Shown: in pieces, positions 17,069 through 25,898 of the stretch | Position numbering within the stretch: position 1 is the first letter of the stretch | Layout: each line of letters begins with the position of its first letter | Source: Mobiluncus sp034180645 | GTDB lineage: Bacteria > Actinomycetota > Actinomycetes > Actinomycetales > Actinomycetaceae | Length of the DNA stretch: 64,000 bases | NCBI RefSeq assembly: GCF_034180645.1 | Contig: NZ_JAXFNY010000010.1 | Coordinates: 1-64,000 of the forward strand | Direction of reading: 5' to 3' | Position numbers and translations under genes: made by a program | Notes under the pieces: generated by a model | What the model saw: only the letters and a program-made list of their open reading frames with translations | Told to the model about the DNA's origin: nothing | The model's database searches: none

Positions 17069-18214
17069 GTGATTGCGTTACCGTCTTTGTCTGAATTGAA
17101 AAATTCTCGTTCCTTGAAGTGGAGCATCCACCCCGGATTCCTGGGAATGTGGGTCGCGGAAATGGACTTTGGAATCGCGCCCGCCGTGAGGGATACCCTG
17201 CAGTCCGCCCTCGATGACACCGTTACCGGTTATCCTCCCGTAGGTCTATCCCAGCAGGTGTGCCAGGCGATGCGCGAGTTCTATGCGGATGAATTTGGCT
17301 GGCAAATCGAGCCCGATGCGGTTGGTGTGGCCTCGGACGTATTGTCGGTGCTGCAAGCGGTGATGAGTATTCTTCCCCCGCAGGCTCCGGTAGTGGTGCC
17401 GACCCCGGCCTATATGCCATTTTTGACGATGCCCCAGGACCAAGGCCACGAAGTCGTCCAGGTCGTGTCCAACTATGATGCGCAAACTGGTCAATATCAG
17501 CTGAACCTGGAGGGAATCTCGCAGGTTTTCCGCTCGGCCCCGGCCGGGGGAATGCTGGTGTTGTGCAACCCCTGGAACCCCGTGGGCAAGTGCGTGAGCC
17601 CCGCCGAAATGTCTGGCTTGTGCGATATTTTGGAACATTATCCGAACGTTTTAGTGTTCTCAGATGAGATTCATTCCCCGCTAGTCTTGGACGGAAAACT
17701 CCAGCCTTTCGCCATTTTCTCTGATTTGGCAGCTTCCCGGACCGTGACTGCTTCAGCTGCCTCAAAAGGCTGGAATATCCCCGGTCTGCACTGTGCGCAA
17801 TGGATTATTCCCGATGAATCGCTGCGGCAACGTTTACGCACCCCTCTGCAAGTTTTTGCCTCCGGGGCGACCCCGTGGGGGATGCTGGCAGCCATCAGCG
17901 CTTTCCGTGACAGCCGCGAATGGCTGGGGGAAGTAAAAGCGCAGATTGTCGAAAACCGGGAAACTGTCCGCAACTGGCTGACAAATCACGGTGAGCACTT
18001 CCGGGTGTTCCTGCCTGAGGCGACCTATTTGTCATGGTGGGAAACTGATGGGATCCTCGGAGATTGCCCCGCCCAGACCCTGCGGAATCGCGGCCTAATT
18101 GTCAACGATGGTGCGGACTTGGGCAAAGGCTTTGAAAAGTCCTTCCGTTTGAACCTGGCGACCACCCCCGAAGTGCTGCACGCAGCTTTGGGGGTTATAG
18201 AAGCGGGAATATAA
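17069..18214 (+). CDS. MalY/PatB-type pyridoxal-phosphate C-S lyase or aminotransferase
   Basis: A fold-type I pyridoxal-phosphate enzyme of 381 residues, close to the MalY/PatB subgroup that cleaves cystathionine or cysteine-type C-S bonds. MWVAEMDFGIAPAV near the N-terminus is the subgroup's substrate-loop signature; CNPWNPVGK follows at 166-174, SDEIH at 198-202, and the Schiff-base lysine is probably Lys233 in SASKGWNIPG. A role in methionine or cysteine metabolism is inferred from family only. The GTG start lies 7 bases after a TAGAAT box (17057-17062), so the mRNA may be leaderless; the -35 side is weak. Confidence 0.85.
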   Translation: MIALPSLSELKNSRSLKWSIHPGFLGMWVAEMDFGIAPAVRDTLQSALDDTVTGYPPVGLSQQVCQAMREFYADEFGWQIEPDAVGVASDVLSVLQAVMSILPPQAPVVVPTPAYMPFLTMPQDQGHEVVQVVSNYDAQTGQYQLNLEGISQVFRSAPAGGMLVLCNPWNPVGKCVSPAEMSGLCDILEHYPNVLVFSDEIHSPLVLDGKLQPFAIFSDLAASRTVTASAASKGWNIPGLHCAQWIIPDESLRQRLRTPLQVFASGATPWGMLAAISAFRDSREWLGEVKAQIVENRETVRNWLTNHGEHFRVFLPEATYLSWWETDGILGDCPAQTLRNRGLIVNDGADLGKGFEKSFRLNLATTPEVLHAALGVIEAGI

Positions 18215-18365
18215 GTTTTCCAAAACATCATTGTTACCTCTTCCTGTTAGGAGGTTTAGAGGAGCATACGGATACAGACCTCACGTTCCAGCGCGAGTAG
18301 TTTCCCTGTTAAATGTAGTTGAATAGGGGTTCTGGCCGGGAGGAAATTTTCTTTTTCTGTTTTGC

Positions 18366-18395
18366 TTGACAGGGCACACTTTTGTATGGCAGGAT
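18366..18395 (+). promoter_or_regulatory. Promoter of the ribose operon
   Basis: TTGACA (18366-18371) is a consensus -35 box. CAGGAT (18390-18395) at 18-base spacing is the best -10 candidate. The two operator palindromes begin 3 bases further downstream, covering the expected start site, which fits repression by the adjacent LacI-type protein. Confidence 0.6.
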
Positions 18396-18398
18396 TTG

Positions 18399-18426
18399 TG
18401 TAAACGTTTACATGTAATCGTTTACA
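18399..18426 (+). promoter_or_regulatory. Two abutting LacI/RbsR-type operators
   Basis: TGTAAACGTTTACA (18399-18412) is a perfect 14-bp palindrome with the central CG typical of LacI-family sites. It is followed without a gap by TGTAATCGTTTACA (18413-18426), the same site with one half-site change. They end 18 bases before the repressor start codon. Direct abutment places two dimers on nearly the same DNA face 14 bp apart. Confidence 0.85.
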
Positions 18427-18444
18427 CAATGGAGTGGAGAGTCA

Positions 18445-19431
18445 ATGCGTGATAACGTGACTATCAAAGATGTAGCCGAGGAATCTGGAGTTTCGGTGGC
18501 TACCGTGTCGCGCGTTCTCTCGGGAAAATCGGCTTCTGAAAAGGCAAAACTGCAGGTGTATACGGCGATTAAAAAGCTGCACTACACCCCTAATGGCCTA
18601 GCCCGTTCTTTGCGTTCAAAACAGAATCGGGTTGTGGCAGTACTTGTTTCGGACGTGCGCAACCCCTATTTCGGTCTCCTTGCCCACGGACTGCAAACTA
18701 GCCTGGCAGAATCCGGGTATGCCATGATTATCGGCAACGCCTCAGAGAACTTTGAGCAACAGGAGCAATTTCTTCATCAAGCTTTGGAACATCGAGTGGA
18801 TGGGATGATTCTGGTTATTCAGAGCCGACATTCCTCAGCTCTGAAAAAGGTGCAAAGAGCGGGAGTTCCTGTTGTGTTTGTTGACCGCACGATGGATGGT
18901 TACGAGGTACCTACAGTAGATTCAGATGCCTACCCGGGAATTCGGGAGGCGCTGATTCACCTGCAGGGGCTGGGACACAAACGCATTGGGATGGTATTGG
19001 GTCCAGAACATACTTCAACTACTCAACAGCGTCTTCGAGCCTTTCAAGAGGTTGGGGCTGAACTAGGGCTGGAAACTGTGGTTGATCCGAAGCCAACAGG
19101 TGAAGAACACTCAGTTGCGTTGATGAAAGAGTTGCTGGAGGCCAATGTCAGCGCAGCCATCATTGCCTACACTCCTCGCCTGTGGCCGATACTCAGTTAC
19201 CTCGGTAAACAGCGAATCCATGTACCACAGGATTTATCAATTATCGGTTATGACGACTTGCCGATCATGGAGCATCTCAATCCGCCGTTGACCACGATTA
19301 ATCAGGACATCGAGCAAATGAGTTCTCTGGCCGTTGAGGAGTTGCAGAAACTTATTTCGGGGGAAGAAGCGCAAAGCCTTCACTTGCCAACATCTCTCAT
19401 ACTTCGCAAATCCACGGCGCGGGCAAAGTAA
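18445..19431 (+). CDS. rbsR: LacI-family ribose operon repressor
   Basis: A 328-residue repressor: helix-turn-helix at about residues 4-24 (TIKDVAEESGVSVATVSRVLSG), hinge helix SLRSKQNRVVAVL, then a periplasmic-binding-protein-like sugar domain ending in the usual dimer region. It is the first gene of the ribose operon and probably autoregulates through the two operators immediately upstream. Ribose as effector is inferred from the neighbouring rbsACBKD genes. Unlike E. coli, where rbsR is last, it is promoter-proximal here. Confidence 0.9.
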   Translation: MRDNVTIKDVAEESGVSVATVSRVLSGKSASEKAKLQVYTAIKKLHYTPNGLARSLRSKQNRVVAVLVSDVRNPYFGLLAHGLQTSLAESGYAMIIGNASENFEQQEQFLHQALEHRVDGMILVIQSRHSSALKKVQRAGVPVVFVDRTMDGYEVPTVDSDAYPGIREALIHLQGLGHKRIGMVLGPEHTSTTQQRLRAFQEVGAELGLETVVDPKPTGEEHSVALMKELLEANVSAAIIAYTPRLWPILSYLGKQRIHVPQDLSIIGYDDLPIMEHLNPPLTTINQDIEQMSSLAVEELQKLISGEEAQSLHLPTSLILRKSTARAK

Positions 19432-19443
19432 GGAGCAGCGCAG

Positions 19444-20940
19444 ATGACAACGTTGGAGCTAAAGCATATTTATAAGTCTTTTGGGCCAGTAGAGGTGTTA
19501 AAAGACGTTTCTCTGCGTGTAGAACCAGGGAAAGTACATGTGTTGTTGGGCGAGAACGGCGCCGGGAAATCCACCCTCATAAAAATCATTGCCGGAATAT
19601 ATGGTGCAGACAAGGGCCAGCTGTTCCTGGATGGCAAACCTGTGACAATAGCTAACGTTAAAAACGCGGAGGCGCACGGAATCTCGATAATTCACCAGGA
19701 ACTCAACCTCGTCCCCAAGATGAGTGTGGCAGAGAACCTTCTGCTGGGTAGACTCCCAACTAAGGCCGGAGTGCTAGATAAACGAGAACTTTATCGCCAA
19801 GCGCAAGAGGCTTTGGATTTGGTAGGCATGAAGCTCAACCTCAAACAGCCCGTGGGTGAATTGGGGATAGCAGGTCAGCAACTGGTGGAAATCGCCAAGG
19901 CTCTCTCAGTGAAGTCCAAAATACTGATTCTTGATGAGCCTACAGCTGCCTTGACGACAAAAGAGATAAAGGTCTTGTTCGAACTGATGCGCTCACTTAA
20001 GTCACAGGGTGTGGGGATGATTTTTATCTCTCATCATCTAAACGAACTGGCTGAAATCGGAGACATGGTGTCGGTGCTGCGGGATGGAACACTAGTGGCG
20101 CAAGTAGATGCGCAAACTCCAGAGCCCGAGCTAGTGCGTCTCATGGTGGGACGTTCTATTGACGAGCAGTTTCCTGCTCGCAAGGTTAAAGCCGGAGAGA
20201 TAATGCTAGAGGTTAAAAATCTCAGTTCAGCAGGGAAATTCTCCGATGTCAGTTTCAATGTTCGCGCTGGGGAGGTGCTGGGCATCGCCGGACTGGTTGG
20301 TGCAGGAAGAACTGAGGTTTTGAGAGCCATCGCGGGAGCCGACACATTTGACTCAGGACTAATCCGAATTCAGGGAAAAGAAGTGCCAAATTCCCAGATT
20401 GCTAAGAAGATTTCTCTAGGTCTGGGCATGGTTCCTGAAGACCGAAAGGCTCAGGGCCTGGTTTTGGGTGCTACGGCTTGCGAAAACCTCGGCTATGCAA
20501 AACTCATGCCCAGTGCTCGTTTGGGGATAGCGCAACGAGGAATGTTGCGTAAACAAGCTGAGGGAGTGTCCCAGCGGATGAGAGTTCGTATGGAGAGCAT
20601 TGATCAGAAAGTCAAAGAGCTTTCGGGTGGAAACCAACAAAAACTAGTCTTTGGACGGTGGGTGTTGGCCGAATCGAAGGTGCTACTACTAGATGAGCCG
20701 ACTCGCGGGGTTGATGTGGGCGCAAAAGTCGAGATTTATGAACTTATTAATCAAATCGTGTCCGATGGTGGCGCGGTGGTGATGGTTTCAAGTGAATTGC
20801 CTGAGGTACTTGGTATGTCAGATCGGATTCTGGTGATGTCGGAAGGCCGAGTTGCCGGGGAGCTCCCAGGTAAAGAAACCACTCAAGACGAAATCATGAC
20901 ACTGGCGGTTTCCAATGTCGCAGAGTTGTCACAGATCTAG
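19444..20940 (+). CDS. rbsA: Ribose ABC transporter ATP-binding protein
   Basis: A 498-residue fusion of two nucleotide-binding domains, as in all RbsA/XylG/MglA proteins. Domain 1 has a full Walker A GENGAGKST (about 38-46) and Walker B ILILDEPTAAL. Domain 2 has the degenerate A-loop GLVGAGRTEV but retains signature LSGGNQQKL and LLLDEPTRGVDVGAK. It powers import of ribose with RbsC and RbsB. The ATG follows rbsR by 12 bases with AAGGAGC as ribosome-binding site. Confidence 0.95.
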   Translation: MTTLELKHIYKSFGPVEVLKDVSLRVEPGKVHVLLGENGAGKSTLIKIIAGIYGADKGQLFLDGKPVTIANVKNAEAHGISIIHQELNLVPKMSVAENLLLGRLPTKAGVLDKRELYRQAQEALDLVGMKLNLKQPVGELGIAGQQLVEIAKALSVKSKILILDEPTAALTTKEIKVLFELMRSLKSQGVGMIFISHHLNELAEIGDMVSVLRDGTLVAQVDAQTPEPELVRLMVGRSIDEQFPARKVKAGEIMLEVKNLSSAGKFSDVSFNVRAGEVLGIAGLVGAGRTEVLRAIAGADTFDSGLIRIQGKEVPNSQIAKKISLGLGMVPEDRKAQGLVLGATACENLGYAKLMPSARLGIAQRGMLRKQAEGVSQRMRVRMESIDQKVKELSGGNQQKLVFGRWVLAESKVLLLDEPTRGVDVGAKVEIYELINQIVSDGGAVVMVSSELPEVLGMSDRILVMSEGRVAGELPGKETTQDEIMTLAVSNVAELSQI

Positions 20941-20954
20941 AAAAGAAGGTCAAT

Positions 20955-21947
20955 ATGCAAACAGTAACGAAACCAAGTACTAAACGTGAAGTGAAACAGT
21001 CTAGCGGACTGGTTAAGGTCAAAACCTTCCTTGCCAACAATGGAGCCCTAGTTGGTTTGGTAATTCTGGCCATCGTTTTGAGTCTAGCGTCACCGGTGTT
21101 CCTCTCGGTCAATAACATTACCCAAATCGGTGTGCAGACAGCCGTCACTGCCATTCTTGCGTTTGGAATGACTTTCGTAATCGTGGCAGCTGGTATCGAC
21201 TTGTCGGTTGGTTCCATGTTGGCCCTGTCAGCCATGGTGGGTGCTTACGCTTTCACTGTTATAGGTGTCCCCAGCTGGCTGGCTTTGCTAGTCGGATTGT
21301 TAGCTGGGATCATGTGCGGGGCAGTAAACGGGATTAGCAATGCATATTTTCGTTTGCCGTCTTTCATTGCTACTCTAGCGATGCTGTCCATAGCGCGTGG
21401 ACTCACGCTGGTCATTTCCCAAGGTAAACCGATTCCTACCCCACCCGCAGTGAATTTGCTAGGTGGGAGTCTAGGCCCGATTCCCGTCCCGATTATCGTG
21501 TTTGCTCTCTCGGGAATCGTGGCGGCTTTAATCCTCAACCGTACCGCTATGGGACGTGCCATGTATGCTGTCGGCGGCAATATCGAGGCTGCTCGGCTTT
21601 CGGGCATTCCCGTGAAAAAAGTGCAGGTAACCGTGTTTGCGTTGTGCGGACTCTATGCGGGTGTGGCAGGAATGGTTATGGCTGGTCGGCTTAATTCCGC
21701 TGGAGCTCAAGCCGGTGTGGGATATGAGCTTGACGCTATTGCCGCGGTTGTGATTGGAGGCGCATCCCTGGCCGGTGGTTCAGGTAAGGTTTCCGGAACT
21801 CTGGTCGGGGCTCTCTTGCTGGCGGTAATTCGTAACGGGCTCAACATTATGAATGTTCCTTCCTTCTGGCAACAGGTGGTTATAGGACTGGTCATCGCCA
21901 TAGCAGTGGGGATTGATGCTTTGAAGAACAAAGAATCTGCACACTAA
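20955..21947 (+). CDS. rbsC: Ribose ABC transporter permease
   Basis: A 330-residue inner-membrane permease (BPD_transp_2) with about eight to ten hydrophobic segments. Family landmarks are GMTFVIVAAGIDLSVGSMLALSAM, NGISNAYFRLPSFIATLAMLSIARG and the coupling-region NRTAMGRAMYAVGGNIEAARLSGI. The N-terminal about 25 residues are polar and cytoplasmic. It follows rbsA by 14 bases, and a 123-base gap with a weak hairpin separates it from rbsB. Confidence 0.95.
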   Translation: MQTVTKPSTKREVKQSSGLVKVKTFLANNGALVGLVILAIVLSLASPVFLSVNNITQIGVQTAVTAILAFGMTFVIVAAGIDLSVGSMLALSAMVGAYAFTVIGVPSWLALLVGLLAGIMCGAVNGISNAYFRLPSFIATLAMLSIARGLTLVISQGKPIPTPPAVNLLGGSLGPIPVPIIVFALSGIVAALILNRTAMGRAMYAVGGNIEAARLSGIPVKKVQVTVFALCGLYAGVAGMVMAGRLNSAGAQAGVGYELDAIAAVVIGGASLAGGSGKVSGTLVGALLLAVIRNGLNIMNVPSFWQQVVIGLVIAIAVGIDALKNKESAH

Positions 21948-22070
21948 ACCACAAGAGTAGGGCTTGCCCTGGGAAGAGAAGCCTCCTTTGCGCATTCAGA
22001 CTTTGTAATAAATAAACAACATGTTTCGAGGAAAATCCCGGAACAAGACAACCAGAAAGGTAAACATATT

Positions 22071-23042
22071 ATGAAAAAATTTCACAAGATATTTGCATCC
22101 GGAGCCGTTCTGGCTCTAGGAATCTTAGGCTTGAGTGCTTGCGGCGGCACCGATGCCGCCAATAACGGAGCCTCCTCAGGGGAGAACGGCAGTGCCTCAG
22201 GTGGGAAAAACCTGGTATTGCTAGTTTCTACTCTGAGCAACCCCTTCTTTGTCGACCTGAGCGATGGCGCCAAGGCTGAAGCGGAAGCTAAGGGCTACAC
22301 GTTGGAGATTTCTGATGCTCAGGATGACTCGGCCACCCAGGCTAACCAGGCACAAAATGCCATCAGCAAGGGCGTGAGTGCGGTAATTATTAACCCTGTG
22401 GATTCCGATGCGGCGGGACCCTCTGTTGAAGCGTTGAATGGTGCGAAAATTCCTGTTATTGCAGTTGATCGCGGCGTCACTACCGGCAAACTGGATTCTT
22501 TTGTGTCTTCGGATAACGTACTCGGCGGCAAACTTGCGGCGGAGCAGATTGCCAAGGCCATCGGCGAGAAAGGAGACGTCATTGTGCTTCAGGGGGTCCC
22601 GGGTGCCTCCGCGACTCGTGACCGTGGTCAGGGCTTCGAGGAAGGCATCAAGGCCTTCCCGAATATCAAGGTAGTTGCTTCCCAGACCGCTAACTTTGAC
22701 CGCGCCGAGGGGCTGGACGTGGCATCAAACCTGCTGCAGGCTAATCCAAATGTGAAGGCTATCTTTGCACACAACGATGAGATGGCATTGGGAGCTTTGA
22801 AAGCCTTAGCGGAAAAGGCTGGTAAAGATGTATTCGTCTTTGGCTTCGATGGCACGAATGATGGCTTGCAGGCTGTGCAGGATGGAACCATGCTTGGAAC
22901 GATTGCTCAGCAACCTAAAGAACTGGGGAAAATCGCCGTGGATCAAGCAATTAAGTTCTTGGAAAGCGGGAAGGCCGATGCCAATGTTCCGGTAGAGGTC
23001 AAGACTGTCACCAAAGAAAATGTTGCGGAGTATGCCAAGTGA
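22071..23042 (+). CDS. rbsB: Ribose-binding lipoprotein
   Basis: A 323-residue high-affinity binding protein of the peripla_BP_4 fold. The lipobox LSAC puts the lipidated Cys at residue 24, followed by an Asn/Ser/Gly linker to about residue 45. Ligand-pocket-like residues occur in STLSNPFFVDLSDGAKAEA, NPVDSDA, VDRGV, ATRDRGQGFEEG and AHNDEMALGA. The 3' end overlaps rbsK (GTGA). A separate ribosome-binding site (AGAAAGG) and the gap upstream suggest independently tuned expression. Confidence 0.95.
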   Translation: MKKFHKIFASGAVLALGILGLSACGGTDAANNGASSGENGSASGGKNLVLLVSTLSNPFFVDLSDGAKAEAEAKGYTLEISDAQDDSATQANQAQNAISKGVSAVIINPVDSDAAGPSVEALNGAKIPVIAVDRGVTTGKLDSFVSSDNVLGGKLAAEQIAKAIGEKGDVIVLQGVPGASATRDRGQGFEEGIKAFPNIKVVASQTANFDRAEGLDVASNLLQANPNVKAIFAHNDEMALGALKALAEKAGKDVFVFGFDGTNDGLQAVQDGTMLGTIAQQPKELGKIAVDQAIKFLESGKADANVPVEVKTVTKENVAEYAK

Positions 23043-23962
23043 CAATAGCTGTTTTCGGGTCTCTGAACGCCGACCTGAATCTGACAGTGGCTCGCCACCC
23101 CCAGCCGGGAGAGACCCTTTTAGGTGGGGGTGGCGGAGTTAGTGCCGGAGGTAAGGGAGCGAACCAAGCTCTTGCTGCCGCTCTGACTGGGCACCACGTG
23201 ATGATGATTGGACAGGTTGGAAGGGACGCCAATGCGCAGGTGGTGGTGGAGTTTCTACAAAAAGCTGGTGTAGACTTGAGTTTAGTGCGTCAAGTAGACA
23301 CTCCCACCGGTCTGGCGGTTGTAACCGTTGAACAGGAAGGCGAAAACTTCATTATAGTAGTCCCCGGAGCAAACGGAACTATGAATAGTGGTGAAATCGA
23401 GTGGATTAACCCAGCATTGCACCAAGCCGATATCCTGGTGATGCAGGCAGAAATTCCGCAAGACTGCATTCTGGAGGCTGCAAAACGATTTGTGGAATCC
23501 GGCAAGCGGGTGGTTTTGAATCTCGCACCTGCGATAGCTGTGAATCCATGGCTACTTTTGCATAGTAATCCGCTGGTAGTAAATGAGTCCGAGTCCCGTC
23601 TAGCGGCAAGCTGCTTGGGATTGAATCTCAATAATGCTGAGGACATTGATGTCGCGAAAGCATTGCTGGAAGCGGGAGTGCCCTCTGTGGTTCTGACTCT
23701 CGGTTCGCAAGGATCGCTGTTGGGGGAACACACGTCGAAAGGTGACATTATTGTTTCACATATCGACGCAATTCCCGTTCAAGCTGTGGATGCAGTAGGT
23801 GCAGGTGACGCGTTCACCGGAGTGCTAGCGGCAAAATTAGCTGAGGGTCAATCCCTCCAAGATAGCGCATTGGCTGCGACGCGATTTGCTTCCGAAACAG
23901 TAAAATACCCTGGCGCGCAATCTTCTTATTGGCAGACAGCCAAAACCTTGAAAGGAATCTGA
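23039..23962 (+). CDS. rbsK: Ribokinase
   Basis: A 307-residue PfkB-family kinase converting ribose to ribose 5-phosphate. N-terminal signature GGGVSAGGKGANQALAAALTG and C-terminal DAVGAGDAFTGVLAAKLAEG, with the catalytic Asp in GAGDAF, are intact. The GTG start overlaps the rbsB stop by 4 bases and the TGA stop overlaps the rbsD ATG, so rbsB, rbsK and rbsD are coupled. Confidence 0.95.
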   Translation: MTIAVFGSLNADLNLTVARHPQPGETLLGGGGGVSAGGKGANQALAAALTGHHVMMIGQVGRDANAQVVVEFLQKAGVDLSLVRQVDTPTGLAVVTVEQEGENFIIVVPGANGTMNSGEIEWINPALHQADILVMQAEIPQDCILEAAKRFVESGKRVVLNLAPAIAVNPWLLLHSNPLVVNESESRLAASCLGLNLNNAEDIDVAKALLEAGVPSVVLTLGSQGSLLGEHTSKGDIIVSHIDAIPVQAVDAVGAGDAFTGVLAAKLAEGQSLQDSALAATRFASETVKYPGAQSSYWQTAKTLKGI

Positions 23963-24351
23963 TGAAGAAACAAGGCATTTTGAATCGCAATCTTCTCGCT
24001 CAAATCGCATGTTTGGGACACACAGACACTCTCGTGTTGGCGGACTGTGGCCTACCGATTCCTCGGGATATTCCTGTGGTGGATTTGAGTGTGGTGTTCG
24101 GTTTGCCTCGTTTTCAACCGGTACTCCAGGCTCTGTTGTCAGAGCTTGAAATAGAAGCGTGCTGCTATGCCTCCGAGGCTATCGGCACCGAGGTGGAATC
24201 TTGGTTTGCCGAGATTCCTGGGACTCATGACACGATTCCACATGAGGAACTCAAGCGCCGGGTAGCGCAAGCAGCTTTTGTAGTCAGAACTGGGGAAGAT
24301 ACTCCGTGGGCGAATGTGATTTTGCGTTGCGGCGTGCCTTTCGGAAAATGA
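23962..24351 (+). CDS. rbsD: D-ribose pyranase
   Basis: A 129-residue enzyme that interconverts pyranose and furanose forms of ribose so that ribokinase can use it. The chosen start gives MKKQGILNRNLLAQIACLGHTDTLVLADCGLPIP, matching the family N-terminus with the catalytic His in GHTD; an in-frame upstream ATG inside rbsK would add 11 non-family residues. The overlap with rbsK is TGATG. It is the last gene of the operon. Confidence 0.94.
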   Translation: MKKQGILNRNLLAQIACLGHTDTLVLADCGLPIPRDIPVVDLSVVFGLPRFQPVLQALLSELEIEACCYASEAIGTEVESWFAEIPGTHDTIPHEELKRRVAQAAFVVRTGEDTPWANVILRCGVPFGK

Positions 24352-24357
24352 GCACTA

Positions 24358-24404
24358 AATAACTGTTTGCCCGGGCATAGTGCCTGGGAAAACAGTTATT
24401 TTAC
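24358..24404 (+). terminator. Terminator of the ribose operon
   Basis: AATAACTGTTT (24358-24368) pairs with AAACAGTTATT (24390-24400) around an inner CCCGGGCA/TGCCTGGG stem, followed by a short T-run. It begins 6 bases after rbsD. Confidence 0.9.
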
Positions 24405-24493
24405 GGTTCTGTCTCCTCGTGAAGACATCGGTGTCTTCTCAACGTAGATGAGACTTTACGGGGGAGTCCGACAGATGGTGCCTTTTGGGCGCT

Positions 24494-24532
24494 AAAAACC
24501 ATGATGGGCCTCACCCGCAGGTAAGGCCCATC
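24494..24532 (-). terminator. Terminator of the DUF4190-like gene
   Basis: On the minus strand a 9-bp stem GATGGGCCT/AGGCCCATC (24503-24532) is followed by ATGGTTTTTAG, a convincing intrinsic terminator about 30 bases after the stop at 24561. Confidence 0.85.
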
Positions 24533-24560
24533 GGAGGCTCGTGATGGAATCGAGACGGAT

Positions 24561-24992
24561 TTAGATGGCGCTCAGTGCCGGCAAGAGACCCGCGCTCGAT
24601 TCGCTAGCCACTGCTCCCATGAACGCCAGTCCTCCCACAACTGTCAAGATGATAGTGATACCGATACCGATGAGTCCCAAAATCGTGATTACCATAGCGA
24701 CCGTGGTCCAAGTCCTTAGTCTGGAAGTAGGTTCCATATTTTGAGCCACCATCTCATTTTTCGCTTTGCTGCCCAGATACCAGGCAATAGGTGAGCAAAG
24801 CCAAAAGAAGATGCCGATAATAGCCAGTACCATTACGGTCTGTTCCTGGGGATGCTCATAAGGGCGGGCGAATTGACCGGGCATGGGTTGACCCGGCATC
24901 TGCTGGCCCATCGGTTGACCCATCGGCTGGCCGGGCTGCGGCCCGGGAACTTGACCAGGATTACTTTGCTGGGGCTGATAAGGGTTGGACAT
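24561..24992 (-). CDS. DUF4190-like membrane protein with Pro/Gln-rich N-terminus
   Basis: A 143-residue protein. Residues 1-50 are a Pro, Gln, Gly and Met-rich disordered segment with repeated GQPMGQ units; the rest has two hydrophobic segments, about 55-75 (VLAIIGIFFWLCSPIAWYLG) and 98-125, joined by a charged loop with KAKNEM. This layout fits the DUF4190 family of small actinobacterial membrane proteins, whose function is unknown. A strong GAGGAGG ribosome-binding site precedes the ATG. It is convergent with the ribose operon and has its own terminator. Confidence 0.8.
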   Translation of the reverse strand: MSNPYQPQQSNPGQVPGPQPGQPMGQPMGQQMPGQPMPGQFARPYEHPQEQTVMVLAIIGIFFWLCSPIAWYLGSKAKNEMVAQNMEPTSRLRTWTTVAMVITILGLIGIGITIILTVVGGLAFMGAVASESSAGLLPALSAI

Positions 24993-25174
24993 AATTCCTC
25001 CTCAAGAATAAATAGCAACACCTGTGTCCCAACTTATCAGGAAAATTCCTTGGTTCGCTACCCATTAATCGTTGCGGGCTTCAGGAACGTCAAGTCGCGC
25101 AAAGGCTGACCAGTGTTGCAGAGTCTGGGATGTGAGGCAGTCTATTGTGACGCATCAGTTAAACGTGCTGGGGT

Positions 25175-25666
25175 TTAACACACCTGGGTGACTTGTCCGG
25201 TTTCTACGTCATACATAAACCCGCCCACTTCGGCAAACCCTTTAATCAGGGCGTGGTTGCGCAGAGTCTCCACGTCATCACGCAAATGTCGGTCTTGGTT
25301 CGGATCTGCGCCAAAGACCAAATCTCCAACGGGTTGTCCAGCTTGTTTGGCAATAGCTGCCCGTAATCCTGCTTCGTCAGTAGAAGCCATGGTGCAATTG
25401 GTGTGTTCCAGCACCATAATTCGGTCCACGTTGAGTTTATGAACTGCTGAGATGGCTCCTGCCAATGTGCTGGGTTTCAGGAATCCACCGGGAGTGCGCA
25501 GAACCTTGGCCTGTCCAACCTTTAGCCCAAAAATCTCGAGAGGATCAAGACGGGAATCCATACAAGTCACAATCAGCAACCCATGCGCGGGAGCGCCGGG
25601 TAGGCCACGGTAGGGGAAGTTTTTGGCGTATTGAGCATTAGCTTGTAAGAGATTATCAAACGCAAT
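25175..25666 (-). CDS. Beta-carbonic anhydrase (apparent ATT start)
   Basis: Zinc enzyme that hydrates CO2 to bicarbonate. Zinc-site residues Cys35, Asp37 and Arg39 (TCMDSR) and His88/Cys91 (EHTNC) are present. The first ordinary start codon in frame is a TTG at 25579, but conserved coding continues upstream: reading back gives AFDNLLQANAQYAKNFPYRG and then an in-frame TAA at 25673-25675. Between the stop and this sequence the only plausible initiator is ATT at 25664-25666, which yields 163 residues, the usual length for this actinobacterial subgroup. No good ribosome-binding site is seen. Either ATT is used or the start has been lost and the gene is decaying. Confidence 0.8.
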   Translation of the reverse strand: MAFDNLLQANAQYAKNFPYRGLPGAPAHGLLIVTCMDSRLDPLEIFGLKVGQAKVLRTPGGFLKPSTLAGAISAVHKLNVDRIMVLEHTNCTMASTDEAGLRAAIAKQAGQPVGDLVFGADPNQDRHLRDDVETLRNHALIKGFAEVGGFMYDVETGQVTQVC

Positions 25667-25898
25667 TTCAGCTTAGCGGTTTTCTCGGCGGGGCGAATAC
25701 TGGTTTGGCTGCGGTTTGCCACCCCCGCCAATAAATACTAAACTTGGAGGGTTGCTTTTGGCTGAGACCTCTCACAAATGTGTCTGTGTCAGCCAGGGGT
25801 TTCAATTCCGCCCGTTTGAGGTGAGATTTGTGCGCCCTTGCAACGCAAGATAGGTTCGGCAAGGCTCTGTTGAGAACCGGCCAGACGAAGGAGAAAAG
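25667..25898 (+). promoter_or_regulatory. Promoter and leader of the rplN (spc) block
   Basis: No gene is visible. TTGTGC (25828-25833) and TAGGTT (25851-25856) at 17-base spacing form a plausible promoter about 43 bases before rplN. Upstream, GGCTGAGAC pairs with GTGTCAGCC with one mismatch (25760-25794), a hairpin of unknown role. Having its own promoter fits the physical separation of this block from the S10 genes. Confidence 0.5.

Noticed and set aside
23929..23961. Longer rbsD start inside rbsK
   Set aside because: Would add 11 residues not found in RbsD; the TGATG overlap start fits the family.
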